Source: Streptomyces sp. 71268
GTDB taxonomy: Bacteria > Actinomycetota > Actinomycetes > Streptomycetales > Streptomycetaceae
DNA: 64,000 nucleotides
Assembly: GCF_029392895.1 (NCBI RefSeq)
Contig: NZ_CP114200.1
Coordinates: 1,083,501-1,147,500, forward strand
Direction of reading: 5' to 3'
Made by a program: the position numbers and the translations under genes. Below, in pieces: positions 40,161 through 51,400 of the stretch. The notes under the pieces are model-generated. The model saw only the letters and a program-made list of their open reading frames with translations, ran no database searches and had not been told where the DNA came from. How positions within the stretch are numbered: position 1 is the stretch's first letter; each line of letters opens with the position of its first letter.

Positions 40161-40284
40161 GGCGTGTGGCGCGCCCGGGCGGCGTCGAGGCCGCGAGGGA
40201 CGCGGGCGCGCCGCCGCCAACACCCCTGGCGCGGGCCGGTACCGGTCAGGGGGCGGCGAGCGGCGCGGGCCGGGCCACACGACG

Positions 40285-41904
40285 CTACGGGCGCGGCGGC
40301 CCGGACTCGCCCCCGCGCGGCGTTTTCTGGCCGGCCTCCGCCAGCGCCACCGCTTCGGCCGCGGTGTCGGCCAGGCGCTGGCCGCGCAGCAGGAACCAGG
40401 CGGCGACGGCCGTGGCGAGCAGCACCGCGGCGCCCACCGACGCCGCGATCCGCAGCCCGTCCACGAAGGCCTCCCGCGCCGACGTGAGCAGCGCCTCGCC
40501 CTGACCGGGGGTCAGTCCGTGCGTGGCCTCGACCGCGCCGCCGAGCGACTCGTGGGCCTCGGCCGCCGCCTTGTCCGGGATGTCGCCCGGGGTCGCGAAG
40601 TCGCGGTAGACGCCGGTGACGATGGAGCCGAGCAGCGCGATGCCGAGCGCGGCGCCCAGTTCGTACGCGGTCTCGGAGACCGCCGACGCGGCGCCGGCCT
40701 GGTCGCCCGGCACGCTGGAGAGGATCACGTCGGCGGTGACGGTGAAAGAGAACCCGGCCCCGACGCCGACGACCAGCAGCACGGCGCCGAGCAGCGGGTA
40801 TCCGGTGTCGCTCTCCAGCCAGGCCAGCGCGGCCAGCGCCAGGCCGACGGCCGCCAGCCCGCCGGAGACCACGACGCGCACCGAGAACCGGCGCGCGACC
40901 AGACCGGCGACCAGGCCGGCGGAGACCGCGCCGACCGCGGCCGGCAGCTCGGCGAGCCCGGCTTCCAGCGGCTCCCGGTCCTGGACGAGCTGGAGGAACT
41001 GGGACAGGAAGAAGACCAGGCCGGACAGGCCGAGAATGGTCAGCAGGTCGGCGAGGACGGCCCCGGAGAAGCCCCGGTGGTGAAAGAGCCGCATGTTCAG
41101 CAGCGGCGACGGCAGGGTGAGCTGGCGGCGTACGAACCAGGTCAGGGCCGCGACCCCGAGCACGCCGGCGGCGGCGATGTCCCAGCCCGCGCCGTGCGCC
41201 GCCGCCTCCTTGACGGTGTAGACGACGCCGATGATGCCGACCAGGGAGAGTCCTACGCTGGGCAGGTCCCAGGGGCCGGGCGAGGGGTCGCGCGACTCGG
41301 GCAGCAGCCGCATGCCGACCAGGACGAGCACGATCATCACCGGCAGGTTGATCAGGAAGACCGAGCCCCACCAGAAGTGCTCCAGCAGGAAGCCGCCCAC
41401 GACGGGGCCGACCGCCGCGCCGGCCGAGGCCGTCGCGCCCCAGATGCCGACGGCCAGGCTGCGCTCCCTGGGGTCGTGGAAGAGGTTGCGGATCAGCGCG
41501 AGGGTGGCGGGCATCAGCGTGGCGCCGGCGACGCCGAGCAGCGCCCGCGCCACGATCATCATCTCCGGACTGGTCGCGTACGCGTTGAGCACGGAGATCG
41601 CGCCGAAGGCCACCGAACCGATCAGCAGCAGCTTCTTACGGCCAATCCGGTCACCGAGGCTGCCCATGGAGACGAGCAGGCCGGCGATGACGAAGGAGTA
41701 GACGTCGCCGATCCACAGCAACTGGGTGCCCGACGGGCGCAGGTCCTCGCTGAGGAAGGGGGTGGCCAGGCCGAGCACGGTGGCGTCCACCGCGACCAGC
41801 AGCACCGCCAGCACCAGCACGGCCAGCGCCAGCCAGCGCCCGGGGCGCGCGGTCTCGGGGCTGGGGTGGGCGCCGGGGCCCGTCGTCACTATCCGACTGC
41901 TCAT
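40285..41904 (-). CDS. DHA2-family MFS drug transporter (14 helices)
   Basis: A 539-residue major facilitator with about 14 hydrophobic segments. VLLVAVDATVLGLATPFLSEDL is the DHA2 motif D1 region, GSLGDRIGRKKLLLIG is motif A, and GAAVGPVVGGFL is motif C, diagnostic of drug:H+ antiporters. Long C-terminal helices follow, ending in a charged tail. The ATG at 41904 overlaps the tetR stop by four bases (ATGA), so the exporter is co-translated with its likely repressor. Quaternary ammonium compounds or antibiotics are the usual substrates of the family; the exact one is unknown. Confidence 0.92.
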   Translation of the reverse strand: MSSRIVTTGPGAHPSPETARPGRWLALAVLVLAVLLVAVDATVLGLATPFLSEDLRPSGTQLLWIGDVYSFVIAGLLVSMGSLGDRIGRKKLLLIGSVAFGAISVLNAYATSPEMMIVARALLGVAGATLMPATLALIRNLFHDPRERSLAVGIWGATASAGAAVGPVVGGFLLEHFWWGSVFLINLPVMIVLVLVGMRLLPESRDPSPGPWDLPSVGLSLVGIIGVVYTVKEAAAHGAGWDIAAAGVLGVAALTWFVRRQLTLPSPLLNMRLFHHRGFSGAVLADLLTILGLSGLVFFLSQFLQLVQDREPLEAGLAELPAAVGAVSAGLVAGLVARRFSVRVVVSGGLAAVGLALAALAWLESDTGYPLLGAVLLVVGVGAGFSFTVTADVILSSVPGDQAGAASAVSETAYELGAALGIALLGSIVTGVYRDFATPGDIPDKAAAEAHESLGGAVEATHGLTPGQGEALLTSAREAFVDGLRIAASVGAAVLLATAVAAWFLLRGQRLADTAAEAVALAEAGQKTPRGGESGPPRP

Positions 41905-42449
41905 TGCTCCATGCTCCGTCGCACGCCGCCCAACAGCAGCTCGGCGATCATCTTCTCGGTGTCCCTGGGGGCGATCCGACCGGCGTGCACGGCCCAGGCC
42001 GCGGCCCCGACGAGGCCGTACAACGCCTCCGTGCACCAGGCGGCGGTCAGGTCGACGCGGAACTCGCCGCTCTCCTGTCCGCGTCGGAACAGTCTGTTCA
42101 TCCGCTCGTCCAGACGGTCCCAGCCCGCGTGCGTCTCGCCCTCGAAGAGCTGGTTCTCGGTGGTGAGGAAGGCCAGCAGCGCGGCCTCGGGCTCGATGTG
42201 GGTGATCAGCCGGCGCAGCGCGCCGGTGGCGTCGCCCTCCTCGATGGCCGCGGCGTCCAACGCCGCCTCGAAGCGCGCGATACCGAGTTCCTCCAAGGCC
42301 TTGATGAGCGCGTCGCGGCCCGCGAAGTGGCGGTGCAGCGTGGCGCGGCTGATGCCGGCCGCCTTGGCGATCTCGTCCAGGGAGGCGGTCGCCTTGCGGG
42401 TGAGCAGGGTCGCCGCCGTGCGTAGCACGTGGCTTTTATCCACCGTCAT
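41901..42449 (-). CDS. TetR-family repressor of the adjacent MFS exporter
   Basis: A 182-residue TetR regulator. The N-terminal HTH is VLRTAATLLTRKATASLDEIAKAAGISRATLHRHF (about residues 8-42); the C-terminal ligand-binding domain is all helical. It is the first gene of a two-gene operon with the MFS exporter, which it presumably represses until ligand binds. The upstream region carries a perfect 6-bp palindrome TGAGAC(6)GTCTCA and an extra CATGAGAC half site overlapping the start, a likely operator. The ATG at 42449 fits the family; the longer frame upstream crosses that operator. Confidence 0.9.
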   Translation of the reverse strand: MTVDKSHVLRTAATLLTRKATASLDEIAKAAGISRATLHRHFAGRDALIKALEELGIARFEAALDAAAIEEGDATGALRRLITHIEPEAALLAFLTTENQLFEGETHAGWDRLDERMNRLFRRGQESGEFRVDLTAAWCTEALYGLVGAAAWAVHAGRIAPRDTEKMIAELLLGGVRRSMEQ

Positions 42450-42486
42450 GAGACAACCATACGCCACATGAGACGTTGATGTCTCA
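42446..42486. promoter_or_regulatory. Candidate TetR operator
   Basis: TGAGAC at 42469-42474 and GTCTCA at 42481-42486 form an inverted repeat with a six-base centre. A direct copy of CATGAGAC occurs at 42447-42454 and 42467-42474, 20 bases apart. Position overlaps the tetR start region. Confidence 0.55.
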
Positions 42487-42536
42487 CCGTGGTCGCGCCC
42501 GCACCCCGCCCCACCGCCGGCCGGGCGGCGAACACG

Positions 42537-42579
42537 CACGAGGCCGGGCAGGCTCCCGATGAGCCTGCCCGGCCTCGTG
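42537..42579 (-). terminator. Terminator of argGH
   Basis: Perfect 19-bp arms 42537-42555 and 42561-42579 with loop CCGAT, directly after the argH stop at 42601. Confidence 0.87.
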
Positions 42580-42600
42580 TGGCGCTGAGCGCGCGGCGCG

Positions 42601-44124
<1,524 letters not shown>

Positions 44125-45318
44125 TCAGGCCAGGTCGCGCTTGGCGGCGATCTTCGAGGACATGCCGAAGATCTCGATGAAGCCCTTGGACAGCGACTGG
44201 TCGAAGGTGTCGCCGGTGTCGTAGGTGGCGAGGTTGAAGTCGTACAGCGACTGCTCGGAGCGCCGCCCGGTGACGACCGCGCGGCCACCGTGCAGGGTCA
44301 TCCGGATGTCGCCGGAGACCTGCTGGTTGGCCTCGGCGATGAAGCCGTCCAGGGCCCGCTTGAGCGGCGAGAACCACAGGCCGTCGTAGACCAGCTCGCT
44401 CCAGCGCTGCTCGACCTGCCGCTTGTAGCGGGCCAGTTCACGCTCGACGGTGACGTTCTCCAGCTCCTGGTGGGCGGTGATCAGCGCGATGGCGCCGGGC
44501 GCCTCGTAGATCTCCCGGGACTTGATGCCGACCAGGCGGTCCTCGACGATGTCGATGCGGCCGATGCCCTGCGCGCCGGCGCGCTCGTTGAGCTGCTGGA
44601 TGGCCTGCAGGACGGTGACGGGCTTGCCGTCGATGGCGACCGGCGCGCCCTCCTTGAAGGTGATGATCACCTCGTCGGCGTCGCGCGGCGTGGCCGGGTT
44701 CGAGGTGTAGTCGTAGACGTCCTCGATCGGCGCGTTCCAGATGTCCTCCAGGAAGCCGGTCTCCACGGCCCGCCCGAAGACGTTCTGGTCGATGGAGTAC
44801 GGGGACTTCTTGGTGGTCGCGATCGGGAGGTTCTTCTCCTCGCAGAAGGCGATGGCCTTGTCCCGGGTCATGGCGTAGTCGCGGACCGGGGCGATGCACT
44901 TCAGGTCGGGCGCGAGCGAGGAGATGCCGGCCTCGAAGCGGACCTGGTCGTTGCCCTTGCCGGTGCAGCCGTGGGCCACGGTGCTCGCGCCGTGCTTCTT
45001 GGCGGCGGCCACCAGGTGCTTGACGATGGTGGGCCGGGAGAGCGCGGAGACCAGCGGGTAGCGGTCCATGTAGAGCGCGTTGGCCCTGATCGCCGGGAGG
45101 CAGTACTCGTCGGCGAACTCGTCCTTGGCGTCGGCGACCTCCGCCTCCACCGCACCGCAGGCGAGCGCGCGCTTGCGGATGACGTCCAGGTCCTCGCCGC
45201 CCTGTCCGACGTCCACGGCCACGGCGATGACCTCCGCGCCCGTCTCCTCGGCGATCCAACCGATGCAGACGGAGGTGTCAAGGCCGCCCGAGTAGGCGAG
45301 TACGACGCGCTCGGTCAC
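44125..45318 (-). CDS. argG: Argininosuccinate synthase
   Basis: A 397-residue ATP-pyrophosphatase that joins citrulline and aspartate. The P-loop is [34 protein letters not shown] and [15 protein letters not shown] are the citrulline/aspartate-binding blocks. Length is the norm for the short bacterial form. The GTG at 45318 has GGAGAAA immediately upstream. ARG-box-like repeats lie 17-46 bases before the start, so ArgR repression by arginine is expected. It forms the first gene of an argG-argH unit and is divergent from an MFS gene. Confidence 0.97.
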   Translation of the reverse strand: MTERVVLAYSGGLDTSVCIGWIAEETGAEVIAVAVDVGQGGEDLDVIRKRALACGAVEAEVADAKDEFADEYCLPAIRANALYMDRYPLVSALSRPTIVKHLVAAAKKHGASTVAHGCTGKGNDQVRFEAGISSLAPDLKCIAPVRDYAMTRDKAIAFCEEKNLPIATTKKSPYSIDQNVFGRAVETGFLEDIWNAPIEDVYDYTSNPATPRDADEVIITFKEGAPVAIDGKPVTVLQAIQQLNERAGAQGIGRIDIVEDRLVGIKSREIYEAPGAIALITAHQELENVTVERELARYKRQVEQRWSELVYDGLWFSPLKRALDGFIAEANQQVSGDIRMTLHGGRAVVTGRRSEQSLYDFNLATYDTGDTFDQSLSKGFIEIFGMSSKIAAKRDLA

Positions 45319-45334
45319 GGGTTTCTCCTTACGG

Positions 45335-45364
45335 TGCATACGCTGACTGGCATAAGTATGCATC
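45335..45364. promoter_or_regulatory. Tandem ARG boxes upstream of argG
   Basis: On the minus strand, TGCATACTTATGC is followed after a short gap by CAGCGTATGCA. Each approximates the imperfect palindrome bound by ArgR (half sites TGCAT/ATGCA). The argR gene itself is in this window at 62567. Confidence 0.65.
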
Positions 45365-45555
45365 CCTCCGTATGTTTCGTCAACGCGCCGGGCGTGGGCG
45401 CGGCGCACGCGCCGGCCGCCCCCGTGACCTCGCAGTCGCGCTACATAAACACCCGGAGAACATTTCACTTGTTCTGCGGAGTTCGCTCGGGCAGGGTGAC
45501 ATCGCCCCGGCCCCGGGGCCGGCTCACCCCTGGCACACGAGCGGACGAACGGACC

Positions 45556-46884
45556 ATGAGACCCGCATCCCCCTGGCACGTCGCCGACTTCCGCACGCTG
45601 TTCACGGCATCGGCCCTCAGCCAGCTCGGTACGCACGTCGGCTACGTCGCCGTGCCCCTCATCGCCGTCTCCGCGCTCGACGCCTCCCCCGGCCAGGTCG
45701 GCGCCCTCGCCACGCTGAGCACGCTCGCCTTCCTGCTCATCGGGCTGCCCGCCGGGGCCTGGGTGGACCGGATGCGCCACCGCCGGGTACTGATCGCCGC
45801 CGACCTGACGCGGGCGGCGCTGTACGCCTCGGTCCCGGTGGCCTGGTGGCTGGACGCGCTCACCATGGGCCAGTTGTTCGCCGTCGTGCTGCTGGGCGGC
45901 TGCGCCACGGTCTTCTTCGACATCGGTTCGCAGAGCGTGCTGCCACAACTCGTGGGCCGCTCGGCGCTGGTGCCGGCGAACGCCGCGGTCGTCAGCCTCA
46001 GCGCGGTCAGCAGCGTGGCCGGACGCGGCGCCGGCGGCGGGCTCGTCCAACTGCTGACCGCGCCCATCGCCGTGGCCTGCACCGCCGCGAGCTACCTGGC
46101 CAGCGCCCTGCGGCTGATCGCGATCCGCCACACCCCGGCCCCGCGCCCCGGGCCCACCATCCGGCTCCGGGCCCAGATCGCGGAGGGCCTGCGGCACGTG
46201 TTCGGCAACCCGGAGCTACGCGCCCTCGCCCTGACGGCCGGCCTCATCAACCTCGGCGGCCAGCTCATCAACACCATGCTGCCCGTCCTCTTCGTCCGGG
46301 ACCTCGGTTACCCGGCGGGCGCGCTCGGCCTGTTCTGGGCCGCGGGCGGGGTCGGCCTCCTGCTCGGCGCGCGCTGCGCCCGCCGCGCCGCGTCCCTCCT
46401 CGGCTACGGCCGCACGCTGGGCCTGGCCGGCCTGTGCGTGGCGCCCGCTGGTTTGTTGGTACCGCTCCTCGACCGCGGGCCCTGGCTGTGGGTGGCCGGC
46501 GCGGGGTGGCTGCTGGTGATGTTCAAGACGGGCATGGACAACGTGCTCGGGGTCAGCCTGCGCCAGCACATGACCGCCGACGCGCTGCTCGGCCGGATGA
46601 ACGCCACCTTCCGCTTCGTCCTCACAGGCGCGCTCGCCGTCGGCGCGGCGGCGGCGGGCCTGCTCGGCGAGGTGGCCAGCGTGCGCGCCGCGCTCTGGGT
46701 GGGCGGCGCGATCCTCGCCACGGCGTTCCTCCCGGTCTTCCTCTCCCCGCTCCGCACGCGCCGCGACCTGCCCGCTCCCCAGGCACCGACCACGGGCACC
46801 CCGGCCACGCCCTCCCCGCCGGCACCGTCCCCCGCCGGCCAGGGGCCCGGGTGCGCCGACCGGGCCGGCGAGAAGGCGCCGTAA
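45556..46884 (+). CDS. MFS transporter (MFS_3/enterobactin-exporter-like, 12 helices)
   Basis: A 442-residue major facilitator. [31 protein letters not shown] is the typical start of EntS/MFS_3-like exporters, and [21 protein letters not shown] is motif [24 protein letters not shown] and [21 protein letters not shown] match the same family. The C-terminus is a Pro/Thr/Ala-rich tail of about 45 residues. It may export a siderophore, macrolide or other small molecule. The ATG at 45556 was chosen; the frame is open far upstream only because it lies antisense to argG and argH. It is divergent from argG. Confidence 0.88.
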   Translation: MRPASPWHVADFRTLFTASALSQLGTHVGYVAVPLIAVSALDASPGQVGALATLSTLAFLLIGLPAGAWVDRMRHRRVLIAADLTRAALYASVPVAWWLDALTMGQLFAVVLLGGCATVFFDIGSQSVLPQLVGRSALVPANAAVVSLSAVSSVAGRGAGGGLVQLLTAPIAVACTAASYLASALRLIAIRHTPAPRPGPTIRLRAQIAEGLRHVFGNPELRALALTAGLINLGGQLINTMLPVLFVRDLGYPAGALGLFWAAGGVGLLLGARCARRAASLLGYGRTLGLAGLCVAPAGLLVPLLDRGPWLWVAGAGWLLVMFKTGMDNVLGVSLRQHMTADALLGRMNATFRFVLTGALAVGAAAAGLLGEVASVRAALWVGGAILATAFLPVFLSPLRTRRDLPAPQAPTTGTPATPSPPAPSPAGQGPGCADRAGEKAP

Positions 46885-46887
46885 CGT

Positions 46888-46936
46888 CGGCTCCCGGCTC
46901 CCGGCTCCCGGCTCCCGGCTCCCGGCTCCCGGCTCA
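46888..46936. repeat. 7-bp tandem repeat (CGGCTCC), 6.7 copies
   Basis: Six perfect CGGCTCC units plus one diverged unit lie between the convergent MFS and DUF488 genes and touch the DUF488 stop region. Confidence 0.88.
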
Positions 46937-47302
46937 GCGTCCCTCGCGTACGGTGTCCGCCAGGATCGCCGCGTGGCTGAGGTCGAGGTCCTTCGTCGCC
47001 GTCAGCAGGGTCAGGGTGCCGTGCCTGGCCCGGTCGTGGAGCTGGTCGAGGGCCTCACGGGCCGTGGGTTCCGCCAGTTCCGCCTGGTAGCGGCGGGCGA
47101 ACTCGTCGCGGCGGGCCGGGTCGTGGCCGTACCAGCGGCGCAGTTCCGTGGAGGGTGCCGCGTCCTTGCACCAGTCGTCCAGGCGCGCCGCGTCCTTCGC
47201 CAGGCCGCGTGGCCAGATCCGGTCCACCAGGACGCGGGCCCCGTCGTCGGCCGCCGGCTCCTCGTACACCCGGCGCACCCGCACCTTCACCGCTCGGGCC
47301 AT
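46934..47302 (-). CDS. DUF488-family protein
   Basis: A 122-residue protein. VRVRRVYEEPAADDGARVLVDRIWPRGL is the DUF488 signature (DRxWPRG), followed by DDWCKDAAPSTELRRWYGHDPARRDEF and TLTLLTATKDLDLSHAAIL. The family may be nucleic-acid associated but has no settled function. It is divergent from the pyridoxamine-oxidase-like gene with only 46 bases between, so both probably depend on overlapping promoters. The start ATG at 47302 is standard for the family. Confidence 0.9.
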   Translation of the reverse strand: MARAVKVRVRRVYEEPAADDGARVLVDRIWPRGLAKDAARLDDWCKDAAPSTELRRWYGHDPARRDEFARRYQAELAEPTAREALDQLHDRARHGTLTLLTATKDLDLSHAAILADTVREGR

Positions 47303-47348
47303 GATCGCCTCCAGTCATCGTCCAGTACCCCTCCTCATCATGCGAGGC

Positions 47349-47987
47349 ATGGGAAAGACATACGAACGCATCGAGGGACGGTTGCGCGCCTTCATCGAGG
47401 AGCAGAAGATCTTCTTCACCGCCACCGCGCCGCTGTCCGGTGAGGGCACCGTCAACCTCTCGCCCAAGGGCGTCGCGGGGTCGTTCGCGGTGCTGGACGA
47501 GCGGACCGTGGCGTATCTCGACTTCGCCGGCAGCAACGCGGAGACCATCGCCCATCTGCGGGAAAACGGCCGCATCACGTTGATGTGGTGTGCCTTCGAC
47601 GGGCCGCCGAACATCGTGCGGGTGCACGGGCGGGGCGAGCCCGTCTTCCGCGACGACCCGCGCTGGGTCGATCTCCTGCGGCACTTCCCCGCCGTGGACC
47701 CGGAGCCGCACGGGCTGCGGGCCGTCATCCTGGTGACCGCCGAACTCGTCCGGGACACCTGCGGCTACGCGGTCCCCCTGATGGACTACCGCGAGGACCG
47801 CGCGCTGCACGCCCGGCGCTTCGCGCGCGAGGACGACGCGTCGCTCAACGCCTACTTCCAGCGCAAGGAGCACATCGCCACGAGCATCGACGGCCTGCCC
47901 GGCCTCCCGTTGCCGCTGCCACCGTCGCCACCCCCCGCCGAGGGCGGGCAGACGCCCCGCATCCCCGCGCCGCGCTCGCCCGGCTGA
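47349..47987 (+). CDS. Pyridoxamine 5'-phosphate oxidase-like flavin/F420-fold protein
   Basis: A 212-residue split-barrel protein. RLRAFIEEQKIFFTATAPLSGEGTVNLSPKG is the characteristic N-terminal block (TVNLSPKG), followed by RTVAYLDFAGSNAETIAHLRENGRITLMWCAF. The fold binds FMN or F420; the enzyme activity is unknown. The C-terminus is a Pro-rich tail beyond the fold. The ATG at 47349 (MGKTYERIEG) was chosen over ATG 47340; neither has a good Shine-Dalgarno, so the message may be leaderless. Divergent from the DUF488 gene. Confidence 0.85.
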   Translation: MGKTYERIEGRLRAFIEEQKIFFTATAPLSGEGTVNLSPKGVAGSFAVLDERTVAYLDFAGSNAETIAHLRENGRITLMWCAFDGPPNIVRVHGRGEPVFRDDPRWVDLLRHFPAVDPEPHGLRAVILVTAELVRDTCGYAVPLMDYREDRALHARRFAREDDASLNAYFQRKEHIATSIDGLPGLPLPLPPSPPPAEGGQTPRIPAPRSPG

Positions 47988-48000
47988 GCCGGCGGGCGGA

Positions 48001-48402
48001 TCACCGAAGGCGCGGCCGGCCTCGCGGGCGCGCGGCGGCCAGCAACACGAGCAGGAGGCCGGCGCCGGCCGCCGCCACGGCCGAGCCGGCGACCAGGGCA
48101 CAGACCACGATGAGGGCCTGCGCCGCTCCGGCCACCAGCAGCGGCCGGCGCACGGGCCCAGCCCCGCGCCCCGCGCGGGCGATGCCCCGGCAGGCCACGG
48201 CGTCCAACGCCACGACGACCACGCCGAAGACCAGGGCGGCGACCACCAGGGCGTCGCTGGGGCCGCCGGTGGTCTCGTCATCGGGCCCGATGCCGCCCGC
48301 GAAGGTGGGCACGAACCAGAAGCAGTACGCGGAGACCACGATCATCTGGGCGACGAGCAGGGCCTGGATCATGAGCCGCGTCAGTCGGTGCGGGGTGCTC
48401 AT
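48001..48402 (-). CDS. Four-helix membrane protein of unknown function
   Basis: A 133-residue protein with helices near residues 10-34, 49-70, 87-107 and 105-124, and a basic C-terminus (RPRGRPRLR). No family recognised. It lies directly downstream of, and on the same strand as, the toxin-like gene at 48474-51773 but is separated from it by a hairpin. Its GC-rich codon use matches the core genome rather than that gene. An immunity role is conceivable but not supported by anything specific. Confidence 0.65.
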   Translation of the reverse strand: MSTPHRLTRLMIQALLVAQMIVVSAYCFWFVPTFAGGIGPDDETTGGPSDALVVAALVFGVVVVALDAVACRGIARAGRGAGPVRRPLLVAGAAQALIVVCALVAGSAVAAAGAGLLLVLLAAARPRGRPRLR

Positions 48403-48420
48403 CGTCTCGTTGCCTCTCGT

Positions 48421-48463
48421 CGCTGAGTGTGAACGCCCCGGCGTGGGACGTCCACACTCAGCG
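48421..48463 (-). terminator. Terminator of the toxin-like gene
   Basis: CGCTGAGTGTG at 48421-48431 pairs with CACACTCAGCG at 48453-48463; the loop holds a further ACGCCCC/GGGaCGT pairing. It follows the stop codon at 48474. Confidence 0.8.
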
Positions 48464-48473
48464 GTTTGCCTTG

Positions 48474-51400
48474 CTAGTGCTTCATGTAGTCCAGCGTTCC
48501 GTCATTCACGGAAAGCAGGCACCATCCCTTGACCTGCGAATACGCCTGGTCGGAGGGGATTTGGGCGTCCTGGGCGTACTGCCCGTAGAAGCGTCCCCAT
48601 GCATTGTTGTAGTAGTCCATCTCGTGATGCCTACGTGCTACGGCCTCGCTCATGTTCGGGGGCTTCGGCCCCTTCTCGTGCCGGTCGGCGAAGCCCTTGG
48701 CCGTCTTGGAGCCCATCTCCAGGGCCATCTTGCCGTTCCAGATGCAGTGTCGGTAAGCGTCCTTCTTCCCACCGTTTCCCGCACTACCGGGCCAAGCACC
48801 ACCCGGCTTTCCTTCCACGTTCGCCCATGCTTGGGCATGCGTCGCGGCGTCCTTGGCCTTCTTGCAGACACTCCACCGGCTCGGCCACTTACAGTAATCG
48901 AATTCGGAGTCGTTCATCCCTCCGTCGTATCCGCGAGTTGTCGCCTCATCGGCCCAGTCGGGGATGATGACAAGATCTTTTACCTTGTCCTCAGTGCCCG
49001 GGCTCTCTCCGGCCGGCACGATCTCGCCATCGATGAACTGCTCGGTCGCGGCCTTCTTCGCCGCAGAACCCACTGGGTCCGACAGCGCACTCGTACCGCC
49101 GAACAGCGTCACGTTGCGGGCGGACGCGCTGTGGTCCTCACCGAACCACTTGGACCCCTGGTCAAGCACAGTGGGCGAGTTGAGGAGGAGGGGCATGCTC
49201 TCAGCGGCTGCGTAAGCACCCGCACTCAGTCCGTCGCGGTAGTCCTTCGTTGTCGTCATGCCCACACGACCCGGCTCGGGCATGAACTTGTCCGCGATGA
49301 ACGCACTGGTCTCGATGGCGTCTCGGCCAACTACGGCGGTGTCGGTACTCGCATAGGCACGACGAGCCGGGCCGCCCACAGCAGTCACCTTCGTGGAGTC
49401 GGGCAGCCCGTCGAGCCACTTCCTGGCCTCCACATCGAGCGTGGGGCCGTCGCTCAGGATCAAAGCACCGTCCACCGCTGCAACAGCGCTGGCCGCACTC
49501 ACGCTGTCCTTCCAGCTATCTGCTGACGCCACCGCCACCTGACCGCGAGCGCTGAGGCCATCGCGCGCAACCTTGAGGGAGGTCTCCGTCGGAGTGACTC
49601 CGGCAAAGCGAACGGTGGTGTAACCACGGTCTCTTACGGATTTTTCCACCGCCGCACTCACGGAAGAACCAACGAGATAGACAGTCTTCCCCGAGGGAAG
49701 TATCCGAGTCAGCTCAAGTGCCACCTTGGCATCGAGAGCATCGGTGCTGTTCGTCAGGAGCGGCCCCTTCTTCGCCTTGGCCAACGGAATGCCTACGGCC
49801 CCGTCGTGGTGCTCGGCACTCGACGTGATAACTGCTGCCTCGGCAGAATGGCCACTGGTCGCACCAACTGACTTCCAGCGCGCCTGGGAAATCTTCACCG
49901 TAGTGTCGGTGACATCGGTGCCGGCGATGCGAGTGAGAGTGACCGCATCGAATGCAGAGTCCACCCGAAATGGCTGCCATGCGGACCAGCCAGTGTTGTG
50001 GTGTGTGCCGTCATAGGCTGAGGTACGGAACTCGTAACGCCCCCCGTCTCGCAACAGCCCTGAAGGTACGGTGACCGAGGCGGGTTCGCCGGCCGGAACC
50101 CAGTTCGACACCAAGTAGTTTCCCACGGTCGCGCCGGTGGCCCGGTCGCGGATCTCGAAGGTGCCGTTGACCGTGTCGCCATCGACGTCGTCAAAGCTCG
50201 CGCGAAGCACGGGGGTAGTGCTGTTTACGATCCACTCCCCGTTGCCGTACGCGTAAGGAGGGCCGGCTCGGTGGTGCACGCCAGTTTGAGGGCGGTAGTT
50301 GTAGTTGACCGACAGCTCAGGCGGGTTCTCGGCGTTGTCGGAGGAGTTGACCCGCTTCCACATCTTGGGGTCATCGCTGGTGGTGCGCAGTCCCATGTGG
50401 CCCGTGGAAACCTTGGCGGACGCCCAAGTCTGGACTAGCTCGGTCGCATCCGCTGCGATCCACCCGTCGGCGCCGCAGTCAGGGTTTCCCTTCGTCTGGG
50501 TGGATGAGTGGTACTCCTGGCGCCATTCAGGCTGGTTGCTCCACCGCGAAGTGGTAGCAGCCGCGCCGGTATCCCACACGGTCCACGGGTAGTCCTTACA
50601 GTCGGTGTTGCCTGAGTGGAAGTTGTAGAGCTGCAACTCAGCCTTGGCGATCAAGGCATCCTTGATCGGCTCCGTGTTCCAGTGAATAAAGGAGCGAGCC
50701 GCACGGTTGCTACCGTCTGGGTTCGATGTGCCTGGGTTACCGAAGTCCAGTTCCGTGTCGGAGGACCAGTCTCGGTCGTCGCCACGCTGAACGTAGGTGT
50801 CGAAGACGTTCGACAGCGCCGAGGTGGAGGGGTCGATGGTGACTGGGTAGCGCGTGTTCTTATCAGCGAGGAAATTACGGTCCGGCCTGATAACGAGGTC
50901 AATGGTGCCGCTGCCCTTGTTGACGACGTCCATGCTGACGGCAGCACGTCGACTGTGCTTGCCTGAGGGCGCGTCAACGGTGGCATCCCACATGATCGGA
51001 GCGGGCATCACGGCGCGTACTGAGCCGGACCGAACATCGATAAAGTGCACCGAGCCATCCGCTTGCTCGGTGGCCTCCAAGCCCTTGGACTTGACGGGCA
51101 GAACGTAGGAGTAGTCCTCCTCGGTGGGCCGCTCGGCGAGTTCTACGTACTGTGCGAATCCGCTACGCGTCGCCTCCACGAGTACGTCCGCCCCGGGCAG
51201 GGCCTTCCTGTAGCGGGCCGTGGTTCCGGAAAGCTCCGGAGCAGGGAGCCCGCCCTTCCATTGCAGGTGTATCTGATCGTTACCCGTACCGAGAGTGACC
51301 AGATCTCGTGGCGCGGCCGTTCGCGAATCGTTCAGCGACCGCGCCACGCGACCGCCACCCGGCGACACGTGCAGGCTCTCGGGATGCACCTTGGGCCCGA

